Shown piece after piece: positions 14,468-23,491 of a stretch of 40,434 nt of DNA (the stretch's first letter is position 1; every line of letters begins with the position of its first letter). The notes below the pieces were generated by a model that saw only the letters and a list, made by a program, of their open reading frames with translations, ran no database searches and was not told the DNA's origin. The DNA comes from a virus: the IMG/VR virus record IMGVR_UViG_3300047457_000468, positions 1-40,434 of that record; one strand, 5' to 3'. The position numbers and the translations under genes are program-made.

Positions 14468-16132
14468 TCAGAGCCCCAGAGCGGTGGCCATTGTGTTGGC
14501 CATGAAGGTGGTTCCGGCCTCGTTGGGGTGCACGCCGTCGCCGATGTCGTAGATGGCGGCGAGATCCTCCGGTGTGCCCGGCTGACCCATGAGGTCGTAC
14601 CAGTTCACGAGCACGTCAACGTTTGCGTCGGCGATGATGCTGTCCTCGAGAAGCAGCAGCTGTGTCTGGTCTGCCGCCGACCACGACGCGGCGTTGCCGA
14701 ATGGCAACGTCGGCATCGCGATCACCTCGACACCACGGGCAGCCGCCTCGCTGTAGATCGTCGACAGCGAGGCAAACGCCGTCGCGGCCGACGTGCCCAC
14801 GGCGATGTCGTTGACGCCGCCCAACACGAAGACCTTGTCAGGCGTACCAGCCGCGCGCCACTGGTCGAGGATCTGTGCGCTCGTGTTCGACGACGCGGCG
14901 CGGTTGGTGAAGTGGACCGTGGCCGGCGCGTCGGCGACGAGCTTTGCGGGCCACGTCGTCACGCCACCGCTGCCAGCCGTGAGGCTGTCACCGACAAAGA
15001 GCCACGTCTCTGTCGACGCGACGAGGTCGCCGCCAGACGCCCACGCCGCGACGGCGTCGTTGATGCCGCGTTGCGTTTCGGTGAGCGCTGACGAGTAGAT
15101 GAGCACGTCGCCGACGTCGCCAATGAAAGCGAACGTGCGCGCGGTGCCTTCGTCGCCGACGGTCAGCGGCGACGTCGGAGCGAAAGCGGAATAGGTGGTT
15201 GCAACGGCAGCGCCGACAGCGGCACCGTCGACAAACTGAAATCCGTCGTTTCCGGTGCTGCCGTCGTCGTCGAGGACAGCGGCCCACATGTGCCATGTCG
15301 CCGCCGTGAAGTCGCCGTTTGCCGACGCCACCGACACAGAAAGCGGAGCGCCGCCTTTGCTGATGGTCCAGCCGACGAAATCGTTGCGGCTCGATGCGCT
15401 GCGGTCGTCGTAGTAGAGCGTGAATCCACGATTGGACGGAGAGCCGCCGGCCGCAGCTGTCGTCAGCACATAGAAGAGCGCATTCGGGTCTGACGACGTC
15501 GTGCGCGCCTCCATCATCACTGTGACGTCGGCGCCGCTATTCATGAACGTCCAATCTGACGCCGTCGACGCCTTGAGCACGTCGCTCCCGTCGAAGCGCA
15601 CACACGGCCCGCCGCCCTGACACGACGTGCGGAACGATGGTTGCGCCGTGCCTGTCGCCTGCGTGATATCGAGCCCCGACGACCCGAGGTTTTCCCACGT
15701 CGCCACGGCAGCAGCGTCGGCGAGGCCGCTGTTGTAGAGGCCGTTCACCGACTGCCGCAGGAAGCACGAGTGCTCGCCGTCGACGTAGAATCCGATCGTC
15801 ACTGTGCCACTCGTCGCGCCGGACTGCGCCACCGTGATCGTCTCGACGCCCTCGCCCGTGGCGTCGGGGTCGACGTCGACGACGCACGACCACGACGCGG
15901 TGCCCGTGCATGCGCCCGAGGCACCCGACGGCGAGGCCGACCACGTCACGGCGCCAGCGCCGGGTGCCGTGCCGGTGAGCGTGTAGTCCGAGCACGTCAC
16001 CGTGCGGGCGTAGGGCATGGCGCTGATGGTGAGGGTGCCGGAGGACCTCATCGGACGCATCGACACATCGCGCATGTCGCCGCCGGGGCGAAGCGCCGTT
16101 GCCGCGAGGATGAGCGCAATGGTGATGTTCAT
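14468..16132 (-). CDS. SGNH/GDSL esterase with lectin-like domain, tail-associated
   Basis: A 554-residue multidomain protein. After a hydrophobic N-terminus comes a beta-rich, Cys-containing region, then a LamG/concanavalin-like domain at roughly residues 115-375 (WENLGSSG, FDGSDVLKAS, WHMWAAVLDDDGS, IGDVGDVLIYSSAL). The C-terminal SGNH hydrolase has VGDSLTAG near 386 (catalytic Ser), GGVNDI near 445 and DGVHPNEAG near 535 (catalytic Asp/His). Phage proteins of this type deacetylate or cleave surface polysaccharides for host recognition. I chose ATG 16132, which overlaps the upstream stop (ATGA). Confidence 0.78.
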   Translation of the reverse strand: MNITIALILAATALRPGGDMRDVSMRPMRSSGTLTISAMPYARTVTCSDYTLTGTAPGAGAVTWSASPSGASGACTGTASWSCVVDVDPDATGEGVETITVAQSGATSGTVTIGFYVDGEHSCFLRQSVNGLYNSGLADAAAVATWENLGSSGLDITQATGTAQPSFRTSCQGGGPCVRFDGSDVLKASTASDWTFMNSGADVTVMMEARTTSSDPNALFYVLTTAAAGGSPSNRGFTLYYDDRSASSRNDFVGWTISKGGAPLSVSVASANGDFTAATWHMWAAVLDDDGSTGNDGFQFVDGAAVGAAVATTYSAFAPTSPLTVGDEGTARTFAFIGDVGDVLIYSSALTETQRGINDAVAAWASGGDLVASTETWLFVGDSLTAGSGGVTTWPAKLVADAPATVHFTNRAASSNTSAQILDQWRAAGTPDKVFVLGGVNDIAVGTSAATAFASLSTIYSEAAARGVEVIAMPTLPFGNAASWSAADQTQLLLLEDSIIADANVDVLVNWYDLMGQPGTPEDLAAIYDIGDGVHPNEAGTTFMANTMATALGL

Positions 16133-16500
16133 CGGCCGCTGTACCCGTTGCCCGCAAGCACGCGGACGTTGCTCGTCGACGACGCCACGACACACCACAT
16201 CGTCTGCACGTCAGCGCAGAAGTTCTGGGGCGCCGCCGTCGACGCCGACGGGAGACGCCAGCCGGTGGAGGTGGTGACGTCAGGCCCACCGATGAACACG
16301 TCGACAGCCTGGTCGTTCTGCACGCACAGCGACCGCGCAGGCGTGGCGACGGAGAGCTCGATCTTCGTCGGCGACGTGCCGCACGCCACCACAGCGGGGC
16401 TGTTGAGCACCGCCATGGCAGGCGAGAGAGCCACCGCGACCGGCGCCGCGATGGCGACGACGAGCACGACGGCAGCGACGATGGGGAGATGCTTCTTCAT
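16129..16500 (-). CDS. Small exported or virion-associated beta protein
   Basis: A 123-residue protein with a clear signal-like start (MKKHLPIVAAVVLVVAIAAPVAVA) and a beta-rich body containing VDVFIGGPDVTTSTGW, a segment common in small phage structural proteins that decorate or cap tail parts. Four cysteines follow the leader. ATG 16500 has GAGG upstream. An export signal on a virion-type protein is odd. Confidence 0.55.
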   Translation of the reverse strand: MKKHLPIVAAVVLVVAIAAPVAVALSPAMAVLNSPAVVACGTSPTKIELSVATPARSLCVQNDQAVDVFIGGPDVTTSTGWRLPSASTAAPQNFCADVQTMWCVVASSTSNVRVLAGNGYSGR

Positions 16501-16512
16501 GCGGGTACCTCA

Positions 16513-17424
16513 TCAGCCGGGAATGAATCCCTTGATTTCGAGCGAAAACGGCGTGTCGATCTGGGCCAGCGCCGCAGGGTCGAAGAACGACAGCCGGAAC
16601 ACAGACGTGGTGGACGACCCATCGAGCCACGCCGATGTCACGCCGTTCAGGTGCGGTTGCGCAAACACCGTGACGTTTGCCAGCGCGTCGACGGGGACCG
16701 TCAGCGTGACATCGTAGATGCCTTGTGCAAACCGCGTGATGCTGGCGACGTTGTAGATGTTGGTGGTCGCCGCCGTCGCCGTCGATGACGTCTGGCGCGC
16801 AAGGGCCAGCGTCATCGTGCGGCGGTTGAGCGACCCGAGGTCAGCGCCGGTCGGCTGCACGTCGTTGCCAAACGCCAGCGTCTCGCAGAGCACGTCGTCG
16901 ATGTGCGCGGTGCGCCACTCACGCGAGGCGCTGCCGAGGTCGTGCGCGTTGGTCGTGTTCGGGATCAGCGACCCCACCACGCGGGCATTCGCGGCGACGT
17001 TGACCAGCACGCCCACGCCAGTGTTGCTGCCGATCGTGAGTTCGGCACCGTCCTGAAGGATGACGTCCGACCCGTTCTGCGCCGTCAGCGACTCACCCGA
17101 CGCCAGCGTGATGGACCCGCCGATGGCAGGCAGGCCCGACGCTGTCGGGAAGGTGAACACCTGCGCGTTGTCGGCATCGTGAACGGCGATCGAATAGTCG
17201 CCACCGATATAGACGTTTGCCGGCGCACCGGACCGCACGATGACGCCAGACGACGTGCGCAGCGGCTGCGATGCGGGGATGGTCAGCGCTTCGTCCCAAT
17301 AAACCGTCTGCGGGTTGGTGACGGCGTTGAGGTTCGGCGAGCCGATGTAGATGAAGCCGCCGTCGATGGGGTCGCCGGCAGCGTCGAGGAAGACGGGAAA
17401 CGGGGGGACGATTGACGCTGTCAC
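16513..17424 (-). CDS. Tailspike-like protein with P22-type head-binding domain
   Basis: A 303-residue tail protein. Residues about 5-95 match the head-binding domain of the P22 tailspike: FPVFLDAAGDPIDGGFIYIG, the PQTVYWDEALTIPASQPLRT stretch and the GGDYSIAVHDADN loop. The remainder is beta-rich and lacks the long parallel beta-helix of the P22 enzyme, so this may be a short spike or an adaptor for other proteins such as the SGNH esterase downstream. GTG 17424 overlaps the previous stop (GTGA). Confidence 0.78.
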   Translation of the reverse strand: MTASIVPPFPVFLDAAGDPIDGGFIYIGSPNLNAVTNPQTVYWDEALTIPASQPLRTSSGVIVRSGAPANVYIGGDYSIAVHDADNAQVFTFPTASGLPAIGGSITLASGESLTAQNGSDVILQDGAELTIGSNTGVGVLVNVAANARVVGSLIPNTTNAHDLGSASREWRTAHIDDVLCETLAFGNDVQPTGADLGSLNRRTMTLALARQTSSTATAATTNIYNVASITRFAQGIYDVTLTVPVDALANVTVFAQPHLNGVTSAWLDGSSTTSVFRLSFFDPAALAQIDTPFSLEIKGFIPG

Positions 17425-19874
17425 TGTCTGGCCTCCTGCTGCCCGGTCTGCATCGCCGCCGTGAGCCACGCTTCAGCGGCCTTCGGCTGACGCGGGAGTC
17501 TGGCAGCTTTCGCGAACTCGCGCCACGCCTGCGACATCGCCACACGGCGCACGCTGGCCGGGCTCGTCTTGGGCTTGGTGGCGGCCTCGATCGCCAGCGT
17601 CTGGAACTCCTCGGACGCGAACAGCTTGCCAGCCTTGGCGATGCCGTCGCGGCTGCCCTTGGCGACAGCGTCGGCCAGCATGGACGCGCCCATGGCCCCC
17701 GCCGGGCCGCTGACGGCACCAGCACCGGCAGCCACCGCGCCGCGCCCGATGGTCGACGACAGGATCTTGCCGATCAGGTTGTCGGCTCCCACCTGGTCAA
17801 GCACCGGCTGGAGGCTCTTGCCGGTGCCATAGACGCCGGCCCGTGCATCGGTGATGCGCTTGGACACCTCGTAGAGGTCGCGCATGACGCGGTCCGACTC
17901 GGGACCGAGCACCTTGACGATCTGCGCGTACACGGGCGCGTTCGCGCGCAAGCCGCGATAGGTCTTCGCCCACTCGGCGAAACCGAAGCGCCCGGCCTCA
18001 GCGCCGCCCTTGGCCCTCGTCACGCTGGCCAGCGCCGTGCCGATCGCCTCGCGCTGGAGGTCCGGCGGAACCACCTTGAGCACCTTGGCGAACGCGGCGC
18101 CGTCACCTGCGGCGGCCTGCTGGATGGACCGCTGGAGCAGGCTGCCGATGCTGCCGTCCACTTCCCTGCCGAAGGCGCCCACGATGCGCTTCTCAAGGCC
18201 CTTCTGCTTGGCGGTCAGCAGGTTCGCCGCGCGCAGCTTGCGCCGCACCTCGCCACCGGCGATGCGTTCGGCGTTCTCGAGCTGATCCTCGGCGAGGGCC
18301 GCATAGAGGCGCTTGGCGTTCGCCGCGTCGATGTTGGCAAAGGCCCCGCTACGGCGCTCGACGGCCTCTCCAAGCTGCGCCTTGAGGCGCTTGAGCGCGC
18401 CATAGCGCACGTCGCCGGCCTTCAGCGACGCCAGAAGCTTGCGCTCCTCGGCGGTCAGTTCCTCGCCGACCTCCTCGGCGATCTTCATCAGCTGGTCGCG
18501 CGTGCGGTTCAGTTGCACCTTGTCGGTGGGCTTGAACGCGGCATCCACGTCGGCGTACAGCTTCGCGGCGTCGTCCTTGAGTGCACCGCGCTGTGACTGC
18601 AACGTCGTCAACACCTTGTCGGAGACGTTGCCCACCGACGGCGCGCCCTCGACGAACGCGGCATCAAACTGTGCAATCGCCTCGTCAGCCTTGTCGACAG
18701 CGCCGCGCACCTGCTGCCTCCACGCGGCCTCGGCTTCGCCGCCGACTTTGGACCGCACCAACCCGATCACGGCGCGGATCTGGTCGTTGTCGGCGAAGAC
18801 GTCGGCTGGCAAGTCCATGCCCAGCCGCTCGGCAGCCGCGCGCGCCTCGGGGTTGATGGCGGCCGCTTCGGCCAGACGCGCCTGCGCCACGGTGCTGCCG
18901 TCGCCGGCCTTGCGCACCAGGTCGCCGAGCTCGGCTTCCGGCATCGGCGCGCCCGGTGCGGGACGCGGGGCAGCGGGCGTGGGCGCCGCCTCGACGGCCT
19001 CGCCGACGGCGCGCACGGCGTCGTCAGCAGCGCCAGCCGCGCCGCGCAAGCCCTGCCGCGCAGCCTGCACCGCCGGCACAAGCCCACCGGTGGCACCAGC
19101 GATCGCCACCTCGGCGGGGTCGAAGCCACCACCCGAGGCCGCCTGCGCGCCCTCGATGCCCGCCTGCGTCAGCGCGTTCGCCGCGACGGCGCGACCCACA
19201 CCAGCGACGCCGCCGGCAGGAAGGAACGCACCACCCTGCGCCACGATGCGCGGGGCATCAGTGAGGCGCAGACCCGGCTGGACGCTGTACGTCTGGCCGT
19301 TCGCCGACGTGAAAAAGGCGTTTCCACGCTCGTCGCGACCGACCTTGAGGTCTGGGAAGTTGGCCTGAAGGATCTGGATCTGTTCTTCGGGCGAGGCCGC
19401 CTGAAGGGACATGCCGCGCACGCCCTGCACGATCTGGCCAACGGGCGTCGCCGACAGCGCCGTCTTGACGCCGCCGGCCACCTGCTCGACGAGGCCCGCG
19501 CCCTGCTGCTGCTGCGGAAGCATCGACGTCAGTTGCTGCCACTCGGGGGACAGCGTGATGTCCGTCGCCGCCTCGGTCGTCGCCGTGCGGCGCTGCGACC
19601 CGGTGACAGCCTCGGCGATGGCACCGGGGATTCCCTTGAGGGTGTCGACGACACCGGGCCCATCCTCGACCGTCGGCGGGGCAAGGTCGGCCATCGTCGG
19701 CTGCGGGGCAGCAACGGCGGGAGCGGGCGCCGCCATGATGGCGTCCCGGAGGTCGCGCGGCGCGACGACGTCGCCGGCCTCGACGCTCGCACGCAACGCG
19801 GCAAGCTGCTCCGGGGGGAGCGTGCCAGCCCGCAGGGCGTCGAACGCGGCGAAGACGTCCATTTCGGGGTTCAC
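17421..19874 (-). CDS. Large DNA-ejection (internal virion) protein
   Basis: An 817-residue Ala- and Glu-rich, mainly helical protein, the largest in the window. It follows two other proteins of the same type, matching the set of three ejection proteins that P22-like phages deliver into the cell during DNA entry. Features are a helical start (FAAFDALRAGTLPPEQLAAL), hydrophobic Gly/Ala-rich stretches near 190-260 and 690-720, and long coiled coils at about 380-560. No transglycosylase motif is evident. The assignment rests on position, size and composition. ATG 19874 overlaps the previous stop. Confidence 0.65.
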   Translation of the reverse strand: MNPEMDVFAAFDALRAGTLPPEQLAALRASVEAGDVVAPRDLRDAIMAAPAPAVAAPQPTMADLAPPTVEDGPGVVDTLKGIPGAIAEAVTGSQRRTATTEAATDITLSPEWQQLTSMLPQQQQGAGLVEQVAGGVKTALSATPVGQIVQGVRGMSLQAASPEEQIQILQANFPDLKVGRDERGNAFFTSANGQTYSVQPGLRLTDAPRIVAQGGAFLPAGGVAGVGRAVAANALTQAGIEGAQAASGGGFDPAEVAIAGATGGLVPAVQAARQGLRGAAGAADDAVRAVGEAVEAAPTPAAPRPAPGAPMPEAELGDLVRKAGDGSTVAQARLAEAAAINPEARAAAERLGMDLPADVFADNDQIRAVIGLVRSKVGGEAEAAWRQQVRGAVDKADEAIAQFDAAFVEGAPSVGNVSDKVLTTLQSQRGALKDDAAKLYADVDAAFKPTDKVQLNRTRDQLMKIAEEVGEELTAEERKLLASLKAGDVRYGALKRLKAQLGEAVERRSGAFANIDAANAKRLYAALAEDQLENAERIAGGEVRRKLRAANLLTAKQKGLEKRIVGAFGREVDGSIGSLLQRSIQQAAAGDGAAFAKVLKVVPPDLQREAIGTALASVTRAKGGAEAGRFGFAEWAKTYRGLRANAPVYAQIVKVLGPESDRVMRDLYEVSKRITDARAGVYGTGKSLQPVLDQVGADNLIGKILSSTIGRGAVAAGAGAVSGPAGAMGASMLADAVAKGSRDGIAKAGKLFASEEFQTLAIEAATKPKTSPASVRRVAMSQAWREFAKAARLPRQPKAAEAWLTAAMQTGQQEARQ

Positions 19875-21277
19875 TGCTGCACCATCCCCGAGGCGCTGCG
19901 ACGGTTGCCAGTGGGTGCCGCCGGTGCGGCGACAGGGGGCGCCTGCGCCGGGGCCGGCACCGCAGACCGCAGGGCGCGACGCTGGAGGGCTTCAAGCACC
20001 TCGCCGTAGGTCGACCCGGCCGGCACCTGCACGCCGTTCACTGTCATGTTCTGGCGCGCCATGCCGACGCCGCCGTTCTGGCTGACGTAGTCGGCCTCGC
20101 CCTTGGCGACCACCTCGGCGAAGCGGTTGATCTTCTCGAGGCCGCGCAGGTACGACGCCACGATCTTCGGGTCGCTCGTGCCGGCCGGCAGGGGCTTGCT
20201 CGCCAGCGCGATGTCGGTGTCCGACGCGGCACCGGGCGGGAGCGACGCCAGAACCTGGCCGGTCTTGATCTCCTCGAACTGCGCCCGCGCCTGCGACACG
20301 GCGTCTTCCATGCCCAGCTCGCGCTTGATGCCCTCGCCGACCATGGCCACGCGACCACCCATGACGCCAGCGGCGGCCATGCCCTCGAACTTCACAGCGA
20401 GTTCGGCAGCCTTCGCCGCCATCGCGTTGGCCTTGACCGCCTTGTCGCTGGCGTCGACGACGCGCTTCTGCGCGGGTTCGGTGAGGTTGACCAACGCGGC
20501 GGCCCGCTCCTGCTGCGCCTTCAACTTGTCGAGGGCCAGCCGTTCGCGGTCGAGGCCGAGGCGCGCCGACTCGATCGCCGTCTGGGCCTTGAGGCGCTTG
20601 GCCTGCTCCTGCGTCAGCCCGATCTCAGCAGCGAGGCGGTCGGCCTCCACCATGGACTGCTGCGCCTTGATCGACGCCTCGGCTGCGGTGCGCTCGGCCT
20701 CCGCGCCCGTCTTGGCGATCTCCCCGCGCGACCTCTCGAACTCCGTCAGACGCTTGCCGGCCTCTGGGTCGATGGCCTCGATGCGCAGCTGGAGCTGCGC
20801 GCGCACAGCGTTCGGGTTGGCCTCAACCTGCTCGGCGAGGCGCCTGAGGGCGTCGGCGTCCTGCTGGCGGCCCGCGTTCTCGTAGGCCGTCGCAGAGCGA
20901 AGGAAGGCATCCTTGGCGCCCTTCACGTCGCCGGACGTGAGGAAGCCCGTCGCCTCCGTCATCTGCGACAGGCGCGTCTTCTTCTCGTCCTCGTTCAACG
21001 ACGTCATGAAGCCGCTGACCTGCTCCTTGAGGCCGGGGTAACGCAGCAGGATGGACCGCGCCCGCTCCGACGACGGGGCCTGCTCCAGCGCGGCGAGCTC
21101 GGCACGCATGGCCGCCTGCTGGGCCATGTCCATCCGCTGCTTCTGCGCGGCCGCCTCGCGCTGCTTCATGACGTCAGCGGCGTCGGTGATCGTGCCGCCG
21201 ATTGCCATGCCCCTGGCGAACTGGCCAAGGTCGATCTGCGTCGGGGCGATGCCGTACTGGATCGGATTGAGAGCCAT
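19871..21277 (-). CDS. Coiled-coil DNA-ejection protein
   Basis: A 468-residue protein with a nearly continuous coiled coil at about residues 40-300 (QKQRMDMAQQAAMRAELAAL and AKTGAEAERTAAEASIKAQQ) and a Pro/Ala-rich C-terminus. The start MALNPIQYGIAPTQIDLGQF is typical of the middle ejection or inner tail protein in P22-like phages. It is coupled to its neighbours on both sides. Confidence 0.65.
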   Translation of the reverse strand: MALNPIQYGIAPTQIDLGQFARGMAIGGTITDAADVMKQREAAAQKQRMDMAQQAAMRAELAALEQAPSSERARSILLRYPGLKEQVSGFMTSLNEDEKKTRLSQMTEATGFLTSGDVKGAKDAFLRSATAYENAGRQQDADALRRLAEQVEANPNAVRAQLQLRIEAIDPEAGKRLTEFERSRGEIAKTGAEAERTAAEASIKAQQSMVEADRLAAEIGLTQEQAKRLKAQTAIESARLGLDRERLALDKLKAQQERAAALVNLTEPAQKRVVDASDKAVKANAMAAKAAELAVKFEGMAAAGVMGGRVAMVGEGIKRELGMEDAVSQARAQFEEIKTGQVLASLPPGAASDTDIALASKPLPAGTSDPKIVASYLRGLEKINRFAEVVAKGEADYVSQNGGVGMARQNMTVNGVQVPAGSTYGEVLEALQRRALRSAVPAPAQAPPVAAPAAPTGNRRSASGMVQQ

Positions 21278-22044
21278 CAGAACGCTCCACCGGTGGCGAG
21301 TTTGCCGGCGATGCCGGCGCCCTGCAACGTGAGGTCAACCGCCTGCTGCTTGCCCGCGTTGCGCGCGGCCTGCTGGCCGAGGATGCCGCCGGCACGGTAC
21401 GCGCCCTGCGACTGCATGAGGTCGGCGAGGCTGCCGCCAATGGCCGCACCCTGCGCAGCCTGACCAGCCGCCGACGCCTGCCCGAGACCCGCCACGCTCC
21501 CGGCAGCGTTCTGGCCTGCAGCCGCGAGGCCGCCGAGGCGCGCGTACTGCTGCTCGATGAGCGACGAGAGCAGCGCCGGGCGGAACTGCGCCAGCGCCGC
21601 CTGCGTGTTGCCGCCGCGCAGACCACCCGTCGCCGAGGCGTTCTGGAGGATGGCGTTTTCGCCCTGCTGGAGCATGGCCGCGAACTGCGGCGACGCCTCA
21701 AGCTGGGCGATCGCCGCCTGCTGGGCCTGCGGTCCGTCGAGGCCCGCCAGCGCGCGCTGCATTCCGACAGCGTCCACGCCAGCGCCCTGAAACGACGCCA
21801 GACCGCCGAGGCCGCCTTGACCCGCCTGCGCGTAGGGCTGGAGGTCCGCACGGCCCTGTGCCTCGGTCTGGCGAAGCTGCTCCATGGCCTTGGCCGTCTC
21901 GGCGATCTGCGCGCGCGACGCCTGATCGATGGCCTTGGCGTTGTCCTCGCCGAGTCCGCCGGTGGCCCAGTTGATGGCAGCGGCACCGCCGCCAAGCAGA
22001 GCCGCATTTGCGCCGACCGTGACGAGGATTCCCACACCAGACAT
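21277..22044 (-). CDS. DNA transfer (ejection) protein, P22 gp7-like position
   Basis: A 255-residue Ala/Gly/Gln-rich protein. It has an N-terminal hydrophobic segment (GILVTVGANAALLGGGAAAINW), a helical linker and then the LQPYAQAGQGGLGGLASF and QQGENAILQNASATGGLRGG segments common to a widespread family of podovirus inner-virion proteins. It is likely delivered with the DNA. I chose ATG 22044, just after the cupin-SET gene. Confidence 0.7.
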   Translation of the reverse strand: MSGVGILVTVGANAALLGGGAAAINWATGGLGEDNAKAIDQASRAQIAETAKAMEQLRQTEAQGRADLQPYAQAGQGGLGGLASFQGAGVDAVGMQRALAGLDGPQAQQAAIAQLEASPQFAAMLQQGENAILQNASATGGLRGGNTQAALAQFRPALLSSLIEQQYARLGGLAAAGQNAAGSVAGLGQASAAGQAAQGAAIGGSLADLMQSQGAYRAGGILGQQAARNAGKQQAVDLTLQGAGIAGKLATGGAF

Positions 22045-22046
22045 GC

Positions 22047-22904
22047 TCAACCTCCGACGTGGATGCCCTGAACTGCCAGCGCCTGCCGGTAGTCGACGGT
22101 GACTTCTTCGCCAGCGTCGCCACCCACGCAACCGGCGATGCGCCGCGTTGCCACAAGCACAATATCACCGTTCGGCGCAAGCACAAAGCGCGCGTTCGGG
22201 TTGCGCGCGTGGTTGGTGTGGCGCCCCAGCGGGGTCCGCTTGTCGCCGACGCGGGCCGGCCCCAGCACCTCGCCAGCCTCGGCAGGGGCCGACAGGAACA
22301 CGCCGCGCCCTTCGATGGGAGACGACCGCACCGTGACCTTGGGCCAGCCAGACGGCATCGGCACCTGGTCACGGTCGTCCAGCGACATGGCGCGCACCTC
22401 GTCAGGCGTCCAGCCAGCTTGCTGGCAGAACAACAGGAAGTCCGCGCGGTCCACTTCGCGCGCCGCCTCGTCGGCTTGCCGGCGTTGCTCTGCGGACATC
22501 GCGAACACCGCCGACTTGTCGAACATCCACGCCTCCAGCGCGTCGACGTCGGTGAGGTCGGTGGCGTAGACGTTCTGCCAGACGCAATCCTCGAGTGTGA
22601 AGGCGACCTTGCGCCCCGGTGGCGCCGTGAAGATGAACGGTGCCCGCAGCACGCGCACACCGCCATCGTCGTCAAGGAGCGCCAGCGAGCCACGGAGGAA
22701 GATGTTCAGGTGCGGATGGCGGTGGTGGTGCCCGACGACGAGCGAGAACGCGGGCAAGAACACCTCACGGATGTAGATGCCCGGACCGAAGTGGTGCACG
22801 ACGGGCGCGTCCCCCTGCGGCGCGCCGATCAACTCCGCCTCGATGCGGTCGGCGACGTGCGGTGACGCCAGCGCCGTCTCGATCGTGCGGGTGAGGTTGG
22901 TCAA
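22047..22904 (-). CDS. Cupin-SET domain protein, candidate lysine methyltransferase
   Basis: A 285-residue two-domain protein. The N-terminal half is cupin-like: VVGHHHRHPHLNIFLRG with a cluster of His ligands, then PPGRKVAF and VWQNVYAT. The C-terminal half has the three SET-domain signatures: SPIEGRGVFLSAP, the RHTNHARNPNA knot motif (canonical NHxxxPN) and GEEVTVDY. SET domains methylate protein lysines using SAM. The target is unknown; a virion protein is plausible from its place among tail genes. TTG 22904 overlaps the previous stop (TTGA) like other junctions here; its ribosome site is weak, and GTG 22949 is an alternative. Confidence 0.72.
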   Translation of the reverse strand: MTNLTRTIETALASPHVADRIEAELIGAPQGDAPVVHHFGPGIYIREVFLPAFSLVVGHHHRHPHLNIFLRGSLALLDDDGGVRVLRAPFIFTAPPGRKVAFTLEDCVWQNVYATDLTDVDALEAWMFDKSAVFAMSAEQRRQADEAAREVDRADFLLFCQQAGWTPDEVRAMSLDDRDQVPMPSGWPKVTVRSSPIEGRGVFLSAPAEAGEVLGPARVGDKRTPLGRHTNHARNPNARFVLAPNGDIVLVATRRIAGCVGGDAGEEVTVDYRQALAVQGIHVGG

Positions 22905-23491
22905 GCTGGCTTCCGCAGGACAATGATCATGTCGTGCACCACGTTCCACATATGAACGCGTCGGCTGGCCTGCACCTCGGGAGCGCGGGCGCCCTCGATG
23001 GGGTCGGTGACGGGGATGCAGGCCTCCGCGACGAAATCACACTGGACGTTGTAGTGGTCGAGCTTGTTCGCGTCGCGCCACGGTTTCATAAGGTAGGAGA
23101 ATGACGCCTCGCAGATGAACCGCCGGTGCGTCGGGTCTTGGAACGCCCGGTGGCTCATGAGGTAGGGGACCACGATCTCGGCCCTTCCGCCAGGCTTCAA
23201 CACGCGATGGATCTCGTCGAAGAACGCGAAGAACAGTTCCTTGCGACCGACGCCCGGCATGGTGCTGACTTCGTTGTTGGCGTCGACGAAGCCCATCGGG
23301 ATGTGCTCGACGAAGTGCGAACACACCACCTCGTCGACGGAGTCGTCAGCCCACGGCCACGGGAACGACAACAAGTCCACCCGGTAATCACCAGTGAAGA
23401 GGTCGACGCCCTGAAAGCCGGGGCGCGGGACCTGCCCGCTGGCGAGGTCAAGGCGCAGGGGAGCGTCGTTGGTCACGGTCACGTCGGTCAT
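22901..23491 (-). CDS. Class I SAM-dependent methyltransferase
   Basis: A 196-residue methyltransferase of the Methyltransf_11 type. Motif I is LRLDLASGQVPRPGFQGVDL near residues 13-32, the acidic post-I region is VDEVVCSHFVEHI, and RVLKPGGRAEIVVPYL near 95-110 is the motif III strand. Small-molecule or glycan methylation is more likely than DNA methylation, since no DNA-specific motif is present. It lies between a glycosyltransferase and the cupin-SET gene with overlapping ends, so the three are co-translated. Confidence 0.78.
   Translation of the reverse strand: MTDVTVTNDAPLRLDLASGQVPRPGFQGVDLFTGDYRVDLLSFPWPWADDSVDEVVCSHFVEHIPMGFVDANNEVSTMPGVGRKELFFAFFDEIHRVLKPGGRAEIVVPYLMSHRAFQDPTHRRFICEASFSYLMKPWRDANKLDHYNVQCDFVAEACIPVTDPIEGARAPEVQASRRVHMWNVVHDMIIVLRKPA

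Noticed and set aside
17412-18596. 394-codon plus-strand frame opposite the large ejection protein
   Set aside because: Shadow of an Ala-rich gene; Leu/Gly/Arg-rich with no domain and no upstream ribosome site.
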